Part shown: piece after piece, positions 8,941-16,820 of the stretch
How the letters are laid out: the number at the start of each line of letters is the position of its first letter
Position numbering within the stretch: the first letter of the stretch is position 1
Origin: Hydrocarboniphaga sp.
GTDB lineage: Bacteria > Pseudomonadota > Gammaproteobacteria > Nevskiales > Nevskiaceae
Assembly: GCF_028291725.1 (NCBI RefSeq)
Contig: NZ_JAQGNT010000087.1
Location: 1 to 34,648, forward strand
Direction of reading: 5' to 3'
Length of the DNA: 34,648 nucleotides
Program-made: the position numbers and the translations under genes
Notes under the pieces: model-generated
Seen by the model: the letters and a program-made list of their open reading frames with translations, nothing else
Told to the model about the DNA's origin: nothing
The model's database searches: none

Positions 8941-8942
8941 TG

Positions 8943-9392
8943 ATGTGTCGCCTGTTGCTGTCGTCCTTGTGCCTCGCGCTCGGCGCCTGTGCCGGCAACG
9001 GCGATGACCTCGACCAGAACGGACGCCCGATATCCGAAGGCGGCACACCGGATGGCGAACTGACAGCCAGTTTCCAGTCGATACAGGACAATGTGTTCAC
9101 GCCGATCTGTACCCAATGCCACGCCGGCGCCAGTGCGCCGCAGGGCCTGGATCTTCAACAGGGCTCGAGCTACGACATGATCGTCAACGTCGTCAGCCAG
9201 GAGCAGCCGACGCTGGCGCGCATTGCGCCTGGCGATCCCGACGCCAGCTATCTGATCCAGAAAATTGCGGGCGCCGCCGGCATCTCGGGCGCGCGCATGC
9301 CCTACGGCTGCCCCACGTCGCAACCCTGCCTCGACGCCGCGACCATCGACGTGATCCGGCAATGGGTCAGCAACGGCGCGCTCAATGACTGA
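8943..9392 (+). CDS. Monohaem c-type cytochrome-like lipoprotein
   Basis: A 149-residue secreted lipoprotein. A short signal peptide ends at a lipobox, LGAC, with lipidated C16. The haem site is CTQCH at C56, C59 and H60, and M119 in ARMPYG is a likely distal ligand. The pair of cysteines in GCPTSQPC probably forms a disulfide. It likely carries electrons at a membrane surface; partners are unknown. A MITE ends 3 bp upstream, so no native leader remains at this start. The same frame continues through the MITE to an ATG at 8721 that has GGGAG upstream. That may be the ancestral start and would give a 223-residue form with an odd N-terminus. Confidence 0.78.
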   Translation: MCRLLLSSLCLALGACAGNGDDLDQNGRPISEGGTPDGELTASFQSIQDNVFTPICTQCHAGASAPQGLDLQQGSSYDMIVNVVSQEQPTLARIAPGDPDASYLIQKIAGAAGISGARMPYGCPTSQPCLDAATIDVIRQWVSNGALND

Positions 9393-9442
9393 CGAGCGGC
9401 CGTGCCGCCCGCAAAAAAAACAAACGACCAGGGAATAGACCG

Positions 9443-10552
9443 ATGAAATACCCGCCTACAAATCTGACGTCATCGCTGCGGATGCTACTGCCGCTGCTGA
9501 TCGGTATCGCGGTTCATACTCAGGCCCGGGCCGAGCCGTATCTCGCGGCGCGGGAAGGCCTGCAATGCGCGGCCTGCCACGTCAATCCGAGCGGCGGCGG
9601 CATGCGCACGGAGTTCGGCGACGTCTACGCGCAGACGCGCCTGGTAGCCAAGCAGCTGGACATGGGCGAGCGCGGCCTGTGGACCGGCAAGCTCAACGAT
9701 TTTCTGCGCGTCGGCGGCGATCTGCGCTACGACGCCAGCGCCACCGACACGCCCCATCAGAAACGCAGCGACGGGTTCGCGCTGCAGGAATTCCGCGCCT
9801 ATGGCGCGGTCGATCTGATCGATCGGCGCCTGACGCTGTACGCCGACCAGTTGCTGGCGCCGGGCAGCAGCATCAATCGTGAGGCTTACGGCCTGTTCTG
9901 GTGGGACGAGCATCAGGCTTATGTGAAGGCCGGCAAGCTGTATCTGCCGTACGGATTGCGGCTGCAGGACGACAGCTCGTTCGTGCGCCAGGCCACCGGT
10001 ATCAACTTCACGACGCCGGACAACGGCCTGGAACTCGGTTGGGTCGGCTCGTCGTGGATCGGCCAGCTTGCGGTCTCCAACGGGGCCGGCGGCGGTGAGG
10101 AAAACGACCGCGGCAAGCGCGCCACCGCCAGCGTCGCCTACGTGCAGCACATCTGGAGGCTCGGTGCGAGCGCCGACTACAACGATGCCGCGATTGGCAA
10201 GCTCGAACAGGGCGGAATCTTTGCCGGGTTGGACACCGGCCCGATCACCTGGCTCGCCGAAGCCGACTACATCGTCGACAAGAGCCTGACGCCGACGCGC
10301 AAGCAGTACGTCGGCTTGCTGGAAGCGAACTGGGCCTTCATGCAAGGGCATAACCTGAAGCTCAGCGCGGAGTATTTCGATCCGGATCACCAGGTCGACG
10401 AAGATCAGCGCAATCGCCTGAGCGCGATCTGGGAGTTCAATCCGATCCAGTTCATCCAGACCCGCGTCGGCTTCCGGCGCTACGACGGCATCCCGCAGAA
10501 CGATCTGCAGAACCGCAAGGAACTGTTCGTCGAATTGCACGGACTGTTCTGA
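9443..10552 (+). CDS. Outer-membrane beta-barrel protein with N-terminal CxxCH motif
   Basis: A 369-residue protein with a signal peptide (cleavage near ARA-EPYL). Directly after it lies EGLQCAACHVNPSGGGMR, a single haem c motif at C42, C45 and H46. The remainder alternates hydrophobic and polar residues in amphipathic strands and ends in an aromatic residue (ELHGLF), as expected for an outer-membrane barrel. AGGGA lies upstream of the ATG. This resembles a widespread, poorly characterised group of barrels with a CxxCHxNPSGGG start. Its neighbour is a monohaem lipoprotein, so electron transfer at the outer membrane is possible, though this is inference. The ABC exporter gene follows after 11 bp. 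Confidence 0.8.
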   Translation: MKYPPTNLTSSLRMLLPLLIGIAVHTQARAEPYLAAREGLQCAACHVNPSGGGMRTEFGDVYAQTRLVAKQLDMGERGLWTGKLNDFLRVGGDLRYDASATDTPHQKRSDGFALQEFRAYGAVDLIDRRLTLYADQLLAPGSSINREAYGLFWWDEHQAYVKAGKLYLPYGLRLQDDSSFVRQATGINFTTPDNGLELGWVGSSWIGQLAVSNGAGGGEENDRGKRATASVAYVQHIWRLGASADYNDAAIGKLEQGGIFAGLDTGPITWLAEADYIVDKSLTPTRKQYVGLLEANWAFMQGHNLKLSAEYFDPDHQVDEDQRNRLSAIWEFNPIQFIQTRVGFRRYDGIPQNDLQNRKELFVELHGLF

Positions 10553-10563
10553 GCACCGGCCGG

Positions 10564-12201
10564 TTGCCGCTGGGCGCCTTGACGCGGGCGGAGATTCCGG
10601 CCGTCGCGTATTACGTGGCCGTATCGCTGGCGACGGCCCTGTCGGGCAGTCTGGCGGCGCTGCTGCTGGTGCCGGTGATTCAGCCGGCCGGCAGCGGCGG
10701 CCGAGTCTTCGGCGAGCTGCAGGGCTTCGGTGCGGCGGCGGCATTCATGGCCATGTCGGCGATCTTCGCCACGCTGCGCTGGCAGGCCGCGCGGCAGAAC
10801 GCGCGACTGGTCAGCTGCTGCGCGATGCAGCTGCGGCGGCGGGTGCACGCGCGCCTGGTCGATGCGAGTTTGGCCTCGTTGTCGGATCGCACGTCTGCCG
10901 AGATTTCCAATGTGTTGACCTACAACGCCGATGTCATTGCCCAGGGCTACAACGCGCTGCTGCAGCTGCTGGTTGCCGGCGTCACCTGCGTGGTCAGCCT
11001 CGGTTTCGCATTGTGGATGTCGCCGACGCTGACACTGGCGGTGCCGCTGGTGCTGGGGCCGGCGGTGCTGGCTTCGAGGGCCTTCGGCCACGAGCTTTCG
11101 AGCATCAGCCGCCGCTACGTCACCGATATGACGCGGCTGTTTTGGCTCAGCGAAGATTTTCCGCGGCGTCTGCGCCACATCCGTTCCTTCGAACGACAGG
11201 CCGATGAGATCGCGCGCTACGGCGCCGTTTCAGAACGGCTGAGCCGTGCTTATCGCCGGCAGCAGGAGCTGGTGGCTGCGGGCCGCCTGATCCTTGAAAT
11301 GCTGGTCGCGATCAGCACCGCGGCGATCTTCGCGTTCGCCTATCGTTGGCGCTGGGTCGATCAGGACACGCTGATCGCGGTGTGCCTGCTGCTGGGGCGG
11401 CTGCTGCCCTATGTGGTCTCCACGCGGCAGAATTTTCAGCAGATGCGGACCGCGCTTCCGGCGTATCAGTTGTGGCGGCGCTACATCGATATCGAGCCGG
11501 CGGCGCAGCCGATGCCGGCGGCCGAAGCGGCGGTCAACGACCAGACGCTGCATATCCAGCGGCTGCGCCTGGACTTGCCGTCGGCGCCGATTGAAATCCG
11601 CGATCTGGTTCTGCGGCCGGGCGAGTTGACTCTGGTGTGCGGCGATTCGGGCATCGGCAAGAGCAGCCTGTTCGACGTGCTCGCCGGAATGGCCGCACCG
11701 GCGGAGTTCGCAGCCCGCATCGGCGGACAGCCTGTCGATTTCGATCGCTATCGTGCCTTTGTCCGCAACGGCGCCTATCTCAGCCAGGGCGCGCGGCCTT
11801 GGCAGGAATCGGTGCGCGATGGCCTGCTGTGGGCGGCGCCGCAAGCGACGGACGAGGCCTTGTGGCAGGCGCTGCAGGACGTCGGCCTGGCGCGAACGCT
11901 GCGCCAATCGCACGCAGGGCTGGCGACGATGCTGGGCAGTTCCGCGAGCCGCCTGTCCGGAGGCGAAATGCAGCGCCTGCTGCTGGCTCAGGTGATACTC
12001 CGTCGCCCGGTGATCGCGCTGCTGGACGAGGCCACGAGCGCGCTGGACGCCGCGTCGGAGACGGCCGTGCTGGCGCGGATGAAGCACTGCCTGCCACGGA
12101 CGATCCTGCTGGTCATCTCGCATCGTCCGGCCGCGGCTGGCGTCGCCGATCGATGCCTGCGCCTGGCGAGTGATTCCGTCGCCAGCGTCATGCCGAGCTG
12201 A
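10564..12201 (+). CDS. ABC exporter, fused membrane domain and ATPase
   Basis: A 545-residue half-transporter. The N-terminal ~320 residues hold about six membrane segments. The ATPase domain has Walker A GDSGIGKSS (residues 360-368), signature LSGGEMQR starting at L464, and Walker B VIALLDEATSALD. Sub-families with this layout export peptides, lipids or small molecules. The start is uncertain: no ATG lies near the beginning, and I use TTG at 10564, 11 bp after the upstream stop, with no clear ribosome-binding site. By position it could export the product of the radical SAM/glycosyltransferase cluster, which is inference. Confidence 0.85.
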   Translation: MPLGALTRAEIPAVAYYVAVSLATALSGSLAALLLVPVIQPAGSGGRVFGELQGFGAAAAFMAMSAIFATLRWQAARQNARLVSCCAMQLRRRVHARLVDASLASLSDRTSAEISNVLTYNADVIAQGYNALLQLLVAGVTCVVSLGFALWMSPTLTLAVPLVLGPAVLASRAFGHELSSISRRYVTDMTRLFWLSEDFPRRLRHIRSFERQADEIARYGAVSERLSRAYRRQQELVAAGRLILEMLVAISTAAIFAFAYRWRWVDQDTLIAVCLLLGRLLPYVVSTRQNFQQMRTALPAYQLWRRYIDIEPAAQPMPAAEAAVNDQTLHIQRLRLDLPSAPIEIRDLVLRPGELTLVCGDSGIGKSSLFDVLAGMAAPAEFAARIGGQPVDFDRYRAFVRNGAYLSQGARPWQESVRDGLLWAAPQATDEALWQALQDVGLARTLRQSHAGLATMLGSSASRLSGGEMQRLLLAQVILRRPVIALLDEATSALDAASETAVLARMKHCLPRTILLVISHRPAAAGVADRCLRLASDSVASVMPS

Positions 12202-12339
12202 TCGGAGCCGTTCATCGGCGCCGGAAAAAACTCACACCTGGGTGCCTCACCCACGATTCGATCACGCAACCTTTTGCGCAGCAGTCGGCACTTACTGGAG
12301 TGCGTTGCAATCCACGCAACGAGTTCAAGGAGAGCTTGC

Positions 12340-13479
12340 ATGAAAAGGAAACTGGCCGGTAACCGGCGCTGCAATCGGTATCGCACATCGGCAGCACTCG
12401 TGCTGCTTGCGACGCTTGCACTCGCCGCCTGCGGCGGCAGCGGCGACGGCATGAAGAGCGGCTACTCGGAGCGAACGCTGGTTTCGGATGGCGCCGTCAG
12501 CGCGCCGCACACCGACGCCAACCTGGTGAATCCCTGGGGCCTGGTGTTCAATCCCAGCGGCTTCTCGTGGATCGCCAACAATCACACGCAGACCTCGACG
12601 CTTTATGACGGCAACGGCGTTGCGCAGCCGCTGATCGTGACGCTGCCCGAAGGCAGCAACGGCGATGCCGATCCCACCGGCATCGTGTTCAATTCCAGCG
12701 GCGATTTCGTCGTCAGCCAGGGCCTGGTGTCCGGTCCCGGCGTGTTCATTTTCGATGGTGAAGGCGGTGCCATCGAAGCCTGGTCGCCGTCGGTGAATCC
12801 GACCCGTGCGATCGTGGCTTACGACGATGGCTCCGGCGGCGCGGTGTACAAGGGGCTCGCTCTGGCCAGCTCCGGCGGCGCCAATTTTCTGTACGCCACC
12901 GATTTCCACAACAACAAGGTCGACGTGTTCGACACGCACTACGCGCACGTGTCCACGCCGGGCGGCTTCGCCGATCCGGCCTTGCCGCCCGGATACGCGC
13001 CGTTCGGAATCCAGAATATCGGCGGCAATCTTTACGTGAGCTACGCCAGGCAACAGTCCGGTTCGGACGACGAGGCGGCCGGCGCCGGGCTCGGCCTGGT
13101 TGATCTGTTCGATCCTCAGGGCCATCTGATCCGTCGCGTCGTCAGCCCCGGCGCCGCCCTCAATGCGCCCTGGGGAATCGCGCTGGCGCCTGCGGACTTC
13201 GGGGCTTTCAGCAATGCGCTGCTGATCGGCAATTTCGGCGACGGCACCATCAATGCCTACGACGCGACCACGGGCGCATCGCTGGGCAGCCTGAAAACGC
13301 CGGACGGCGAGACGCTGGTGCTGCCGGGGCTGTGGGCGCTCGTGTTCGGCAACGGCTTGAACAGCCAGCCGCTCAATTCGCTGTTCTATACCGCGGGCGC
13401 CGATGACGAGGACCATGGCGTTTACGGCGTCGTCGAGATGTCGACTTCGAGCGGGGCGAGCGGCGGCTACGGCGGATAG
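12340..13479 (+). CDS. TIGR03118-family lipoprotein, beta-propeller-like
   Basis: A 379-residue secreted protein with an Arg/Lys-rich n-region, a hydrophobic core and a lipobox LAAC with C31. The body matches TIGR03118: NLVNPWGLVFNP, FSWIANNHTQTSTLYDG, PTGIVFN and LNAPWGIALAP, a repeating pattern that suggests an NHL-like propeller. No function is known. AAGGAG lies 8 bp upstream of the ATG; the longer frame from 12274 lacks this. A 6-bp stem hairpin (CGTTGC/GCAACG, 12303-12321) sits in the leader and could be a regulatory structure. The C-terminus is Gly/Ser rich. The DUF1571 gene overlaps its stop by one base. Confidence 0.85.
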   Translation: MKRKLAGNRRCNRYRTSAALVLLATLALAACGGSGDGMKSGYSERTLVSDGAVSAPHTDANLVNPWGLVFNPSGFSWIANNHTQTSTLYDGNGVAQPLIVTLPEGSNGDADPTGIVFNSSGDFVVSQGLVSGPGVFIFDGEGGAIEAWSPSVNPTRAIVAYDDGSGGAVYKGLALASSGGANFLYATDFHNNKVDVFDTHYAHVSTPGGFADPALPPGYAPFGIQNIGGNLYVSYARQQSGSDDEAAGAGLGLVDLFDPQGHLIRRVVSPGAALNAPWGIALAPADFGAFSNALLIGNFGDGTINAYDATTGASLGSLKTPDGETLVLPGLWALVFGNGLNSQPLNSLFYTAGADDEDHGVYGVVEMSTSSGASGGYGG

Positions 13480-14246
13480 TGCGCAAGCCCGCTTGCGCTC
13501 TCGCCGCGATGCTGACGATCGCCGCTGCGGTGTTCTCACCGCCGTGTTTCGCACAGGACGACGATGAGGCTGCAGTCCAGCAGCGGCTCGCGCCGCTGCT
13601 GGACCGATTCGTGTCCAGCGTCGATGCGCTGTCCGGCTACAGCGTGATCATGACAATGCAGCAGCGGATCGGCGGCGAACTAAAGCCGACCGAGACGCTG
13701 CTGATGAAGCATCGCCGCAAGCCCGAATGCCGCTATCTCAAATGGATAGCAGAGCCGCACAAGGGTCGCGAAGTGATCCTGTGCACAGACCGTGACGGCG
13801 GCAAGCTGCGGGTGCACCAGCCGGGGCTGCTCGGCCTGCAATTGTTGCTGTCACCCGATGATCTGATCGTTACCAGTGGAAACCTGCGGCCGATCTCGCA
13901 GAGCGGCATCTTCAACATGGCTCAGCTGATCAGGAACGAAGGGCAGAGGCGCGCGGCAGGCAGCCGTGACGGCGCGCCGCTGCCGATGCTGTCGGAACGC
14001 AGCGTCGACGGCCAGGCGTCGCTGTGCGTGCATCGCGACCAAGGCGCGGCTGCGGGCGACCCGGCGCCGTACGAAGTCGGCGCCAGCGAGCTGTGCCTGG
14101 CTTGGCTCAGTGCGATGCCCACCGACGTCAAGTTCTGGAACACTCGGGGCCAGCTGATGGAGCACTACGGCTTCCGCGACTACGAACTCGACCCCGAACT
14201 GGGCGAGCTTCAATTCGATACCCGGAATCCGGACTACCACTTCTGA
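13479..14246 (+). CDS. DUF1571-family secreted protein
   Basis: A 255-residue protein with a signal peptide (cleavage near CFA-QDDD). It matches DUF1571, a group related in fold to outer-membrane lipoprotein-sorting proteins. The family blocks are TLLMKHRRKPECRYLKWI, GREVILCTDRDGGKLRVH, LSAMPTDVKFWN and the C-terminal NPDYHF. The likely location is the periplasm, where LolA-like folds bind lipid tails; the ligand is unknown. The start is GTG at 13479, overlapping the TAG of the preceding gene by one base, so the two are probably translated together. The fixed pairing with the TIGR03118 lipoprotein suggests a shared envelope role, which is inference. Confidence 0.8.
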   Translation: MRKPACALAAMLTIAAAVFSPPCFAQDDDEAAVQQRLAPLLDRFVSSVDALSGYSVIMTMQQRIGGELKPTETLLMKHRRKPECRYLKWIAEPHKGREVILCTDRDGGKLRVHQPGLLGLQLLLSPDDLIVTSGNLRPISQSGIFNMAQLIRNEGQRRAAGSRDGAPLPMLSERSVDGQASLCVHRDQGAAAGDPAPYEVGASELCLAWLSAMPTDVKFWNTRGQLMEHYGFRDYELDPELGELQFDTRNPDYHF

Positions 14247-14347
14247 GGTGCACGCGCAGCCCCGTCATTCCCGTCGCCGGTGTTTGTCCGGCCGCGACCG
14301 AATCCCTACAATCGGCCGCATCGCGCCACCCACAAACCCTTCACCGC

Positions 14348-15088
14348 ATGCCATCCAAGCCGAAATCGACGGCCTACTTCACGCCCGAGGTGTTCCGCTT
14401 CCTGCGCGGGCTCGCGCGCAACAACAGCCGCGAGTGGTTCCTGGAGAACAAGCCGCGCTACGAGGCCCAGGTGCGCGAGCCGGCGCTGCGTCTGATCACC
14501 GACATCGCGGAGCCGCTGGCGGTGATCACGCCGCAGCTGATCGCCGATCCGAAGAAAGTCGGAGGCTCGCTGTTCCGTATTCATCGCGACACGCGATTCT
14601 CCGGCGACAAGACGCCGTACAAGACCCACGTCGGCATCAGCTTTCACCACGCCGCCACCAAGGCGGTATCGCGCTCCGAAGGCAGCAACGCGGCGATGGG
14701 GCGTCTCGACGCGCCGATCCTGTATCTGCATATCCAGCCGGGGCAGAGCTTTGTCGCCGGCGGTATCTGGCATCCGCAGCCGGATACCTTGAAGCTGATC
14801 CGCGACTACCTGCTGAACAATCCCAAGAGCTGGAAAGAGGCGACGCGTCATCCCGGCCTGCCGAAGAACTGGGAGATGGGCGGCGAAGCGCTGTCGCGGC
14901 CGCCGCGCGGCTACGATCCGGCGCACGAGTTGATCGGCGATCTGAGGCGCAAGGATTTCATCGCCCGTGCCGAACTCAGCGACGACGAACTGCTGAGCCC
15001 GGATCTGCTGCGGCTCCTGATCCGGCTATACCGCGGAATCGCGCCGCTTTACGACTGGCTGTGCGGCGCGCTGGATCTGGAGTTCTGA
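14348..15088 (+). CDS. DUF2461-family protein
   Basis: A 246-residue soluble protein of the DUF2461 (TIGR02453) family. The match is clear throughout: YFTPEVFRFLRGLARNNSREWFLENKPRYE at the N-terminus, RIHRDTRFSGDKTPYKTHVG in the middle, and GGIWHPQPDTLKLIRDYL. Length agrees with the family, whose biochemical role is unknown. The frame is open from 14024 through the preceding gene, but homology begins at the ATG at 14348. The DUF1697 gene starts 3 bp after its stop, so the two are likely co-transcribed. Confidence 0.85.
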   Translation: MPSKPKSTAYFTPEVFRFLRGLARNNSREWFLENKPRYEAQVREPALRLITDIAEPLAVITPQLIADPKKVGGSLFRIHRDTRFSGDKTPYKTHVGISFHHAATKAVSRSEGSNAAMGRLDAPILYLHIQPGQSFVAGGIWHPQPDTLKLIRDYLLNNPKSWKEATRHPGLPKNWEMGGEALSRPPRGYDPAHELIGDLRRKDFIARAELSDDELLSPDLLRLLIRLYRGIAPLYDWLCGALDLEF

Positions 15089-15091
15089 GCG

Positions 15092-15613
15092 ATGACCGCC
15101 TACGTCGCGCTGCTGCGCGCGGTCAATGTCGGCGGCACCGGCAAGCTGCCGATGACCGAACTGAAAGCGATGTGCGAATCGGCCGGTTTGACACGGGTGC
15201 GCACTTATATCGCCAGCGGCAACGTGGTATTCGACAGCAGGCTGTCCGCGGCCGCGGTCAAGGCGGCGCTGGAATCGAAACTGCAGAAGTACGCAGGCAA
15301 GCCGGTTGGCGTGCTGGTCCGGACGGCGTCCGAAATGGCGGCCGTGCTGGCTGCCAATCCGTTCCCGGACGCCGCGCCCAATCGCAATGTCGCGATCTTT
15401 CTGGACCACGCACCGCCGGCGGATACGCTGCAGAATGTTTCCGGCCGGCGTGGCGAAGCGATCGGCCTGGGGCTGCGGGAAATCTATGTGCACTACGGCG
15501 ACGGCATGGCGGATTCGAAGCTGAAAATCGCGGCCGCGAAAGCCGGCACCGCGCGCAACATGAACACCGTCGCCAAACTGGCGCAGATGGCGGCGGAAAA
15601 AAGCGGCTCGTAA
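15092..15613 (+). CDS. DUF1697-family protein
   Basis: A 173-residue soluble protein of the DUF1697 family. The N-terminal block YVALLRAVNVGGTGKLPM and the segment RTYIASGNVVFDS are diagnostic. The C-terminal GTARNMNTVAKLAQMA also fits. The family is widespread and has no established function. It follows the DUF2461 gene by 3 bp. A hairpin repeat with a T tract lies about 30 bp downstream and probably ends the transcript. Confidence 0.88.
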   Translation: MTAYVALLRAVNVGGTGKLPMTELKAMCESAGLTRVRTYIASGNVVFDSRLSAAAVKAALESKLQKYAGKPVGVLVRTASEMAAVLAANPFPDAAPNRNVAIFLDHAPPADTLQNVSGRRGEAIGLGLREIYVHYGDGMADSKLKIAAAKAGTARNMNTVAKLAQMAAEKSGS

Positions 15614-15642
15614 TGCGAAGGCCGCGTTCGAAGCCAGCACCG

Positions 15643-15687
15643 AAGCCGTCATTCCCGCGAAAGCGGGAATCCAGAACGGCTTTTCTT
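15643..15687 (+). terminator. Hairpin built on an ATTCCC...GGGAAT repeat
   Basis: The inner stem ATTCCCGC/GCGGGAAT (15651-15658 with 15663-15670) has a GAAA loop. An outer 7-bp stem AAGCCGT/ACGGCTT (15643-15649 with 15676-15682) adds to it, and TTTTCTT follows. The inner palindrome resembles the dRS3-like repeats dispersed in many proteobacteria, so a mobile repeat seems to serve as terminator for the DUF2461-DUF1697 unit. Confidence 0.7.
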
Positions 15688-15753
15688 ACTCTGCGTTGAG
15701 CTGATGAAATCTCTCAGGTCGGGTCTTGTGCCAACCTATGAACCACCGCCGTT

Positions 15754-16755
15754 CTACTTCTGATACCGCGCCTGATACGGCGCGCCAACAGCCTGCGACC
15801 AGCTGGCGGTGGCGTCCCAGAGCCGCGCGGCGACGGCGGCGTCTTCGCTGTCGGCGCTCGGCTTCGCGGCTTGGCAATTGCGGTAGTAGAGGCCGCCGGC
15901 GAGGCCGGGCCGCGTCGCGCAATGCAGCGAGGTCTGCGCACCTTCGGCGGCGGTCAGCAGAAAGAACGCTTCGATCGGGCGCAGCGCCTTGCGCAGCGCC
16001 TCGACTCGCGGGTGACCCGCCAGGCCCTTGCTGGCGATATCGGTCAGCACCGCGCCCGGATGCAGGCAGTAGGCCTGCAGCTGCGAGCGCTGCGCATAAC
16101 GCCGCTGGATCTCGAAGCCGGCGTGTATCAGTGCCAGTTTCGACAGCCCGTAGGCGGCCCAGGAGTGGTAGGGCCGGGTGCGCTCGAACAGCTGATCGTT
16201 GCGGCCTCTGGTATGCAGTTGCGATACCAGGTTGACGATGCGTGCGTCGCCGCTGGCCGCCGCGGCGCTGCACAGCAGCGGCAGCAGACGATGCGTCAGA
16301 TGCATCGTGCCGAGATAATTGCTGCGCCAGTGGATCTCGAAGCCGTCGGCCGACCGGCGCGGCTGCTTCCATTTCGACAGCAGGTCCAGATGGACGCCGG
16401 CATTGTTGATCAGCACGTCGAGCCGCTCGCCGTGACGTTGGCGGTAAGTTGCGACGAAACGCTCGACCGTGGCGGCATCGCACAAGTCGAGCGTGATCGC
16501 GTCGATCGGCCGCCGCGCTGCGTCGCTCAGAACCGTCGCCAGCGCCTCGGGTTGCGCACGGGTCGTCACCGTGACCTCGGCGCCCCACTGGGCGAGAGCC
16601 TTCGCGGTTTCGAAGCCGATCGAACCCGGGCTCGCGCCGGTGACGATGATCCGTTTTCCGTCGAGGTGCACCGGTGTCGCAAGGCGCGGCCTGACTAGGC
16701 CGCTGCGCAGGAGGCGGCTGAGGCTGACGGAGCTGGCTGCGCCGATGTCGTTCAT
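15754..16755 (-). CDS. Short-chain dehydrogenase/reductase
   Basis: A 333-residue oxidoreductase. The cofactor glycine motif is TGASPGSIG at about residues 39-47, NNAG lies at 117-120, and catalytic residues are S178, Y202 and K206 (YGLSK). The length and the N-terminal extension resemble the retinol-dehydrogenase/WWOX-like branch. The substrate cannot be assigned. It lies 65 bp downstream of the M13 peptidase gene on the same strand and could be read through from it. Confidence 0.88.
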   Translation of the reverse strand: MNDIGAASSVSLSRLLRSGLVRPRLATPVHLDGKRIIVTGASPGSIGFETAKALAQWGAEVTVTTRAQPEALATVLSDAARRPIDAITLDLCDAATVERFVATYRQRHGERLDVLINNAGVHLDLLSKWKQPRRSADGFEIHWRSNYLGTMHLTHRLLPLLCSAAAASGDARIVNLVSQLHTRGRNDQLFERTRPYHSWAAYGLSKLALIHAGFEIQRRYAQRSQLQAYCLHPGAVLTDIASKGLAGHPRVEALRKALRPIEAFFLLTAAEGAQTSLHCATRPGLAGGLYYRNCQAAKPSADSEDAAVAARLWDATASWSQAVGAPYQARYQK

Positions 16756-16820
16756 CGGTGCAGCCTAGCGATTCGGCGCGTTGGCGATCTCGGCCGTTTG
16801 CGCTAGTCGCGACCGCTCCG

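Noticed and set aside
8943-9392. Treating the cytochrome lipoprotein gene as a pseudogene because of the MITE
   Set aside because: The insertion is in frame, and the mature protein with lipobox, haem motif and Met ligand is intact.
137-12201. Calling the first region a lasso-peptide cluster
   Set aside because: HprK-like and NTP_transf_5 genes fit, but no leader-binding protein, transglutaminase-like protease, asparagine-synthetase-like cyclase or precursor is visible.
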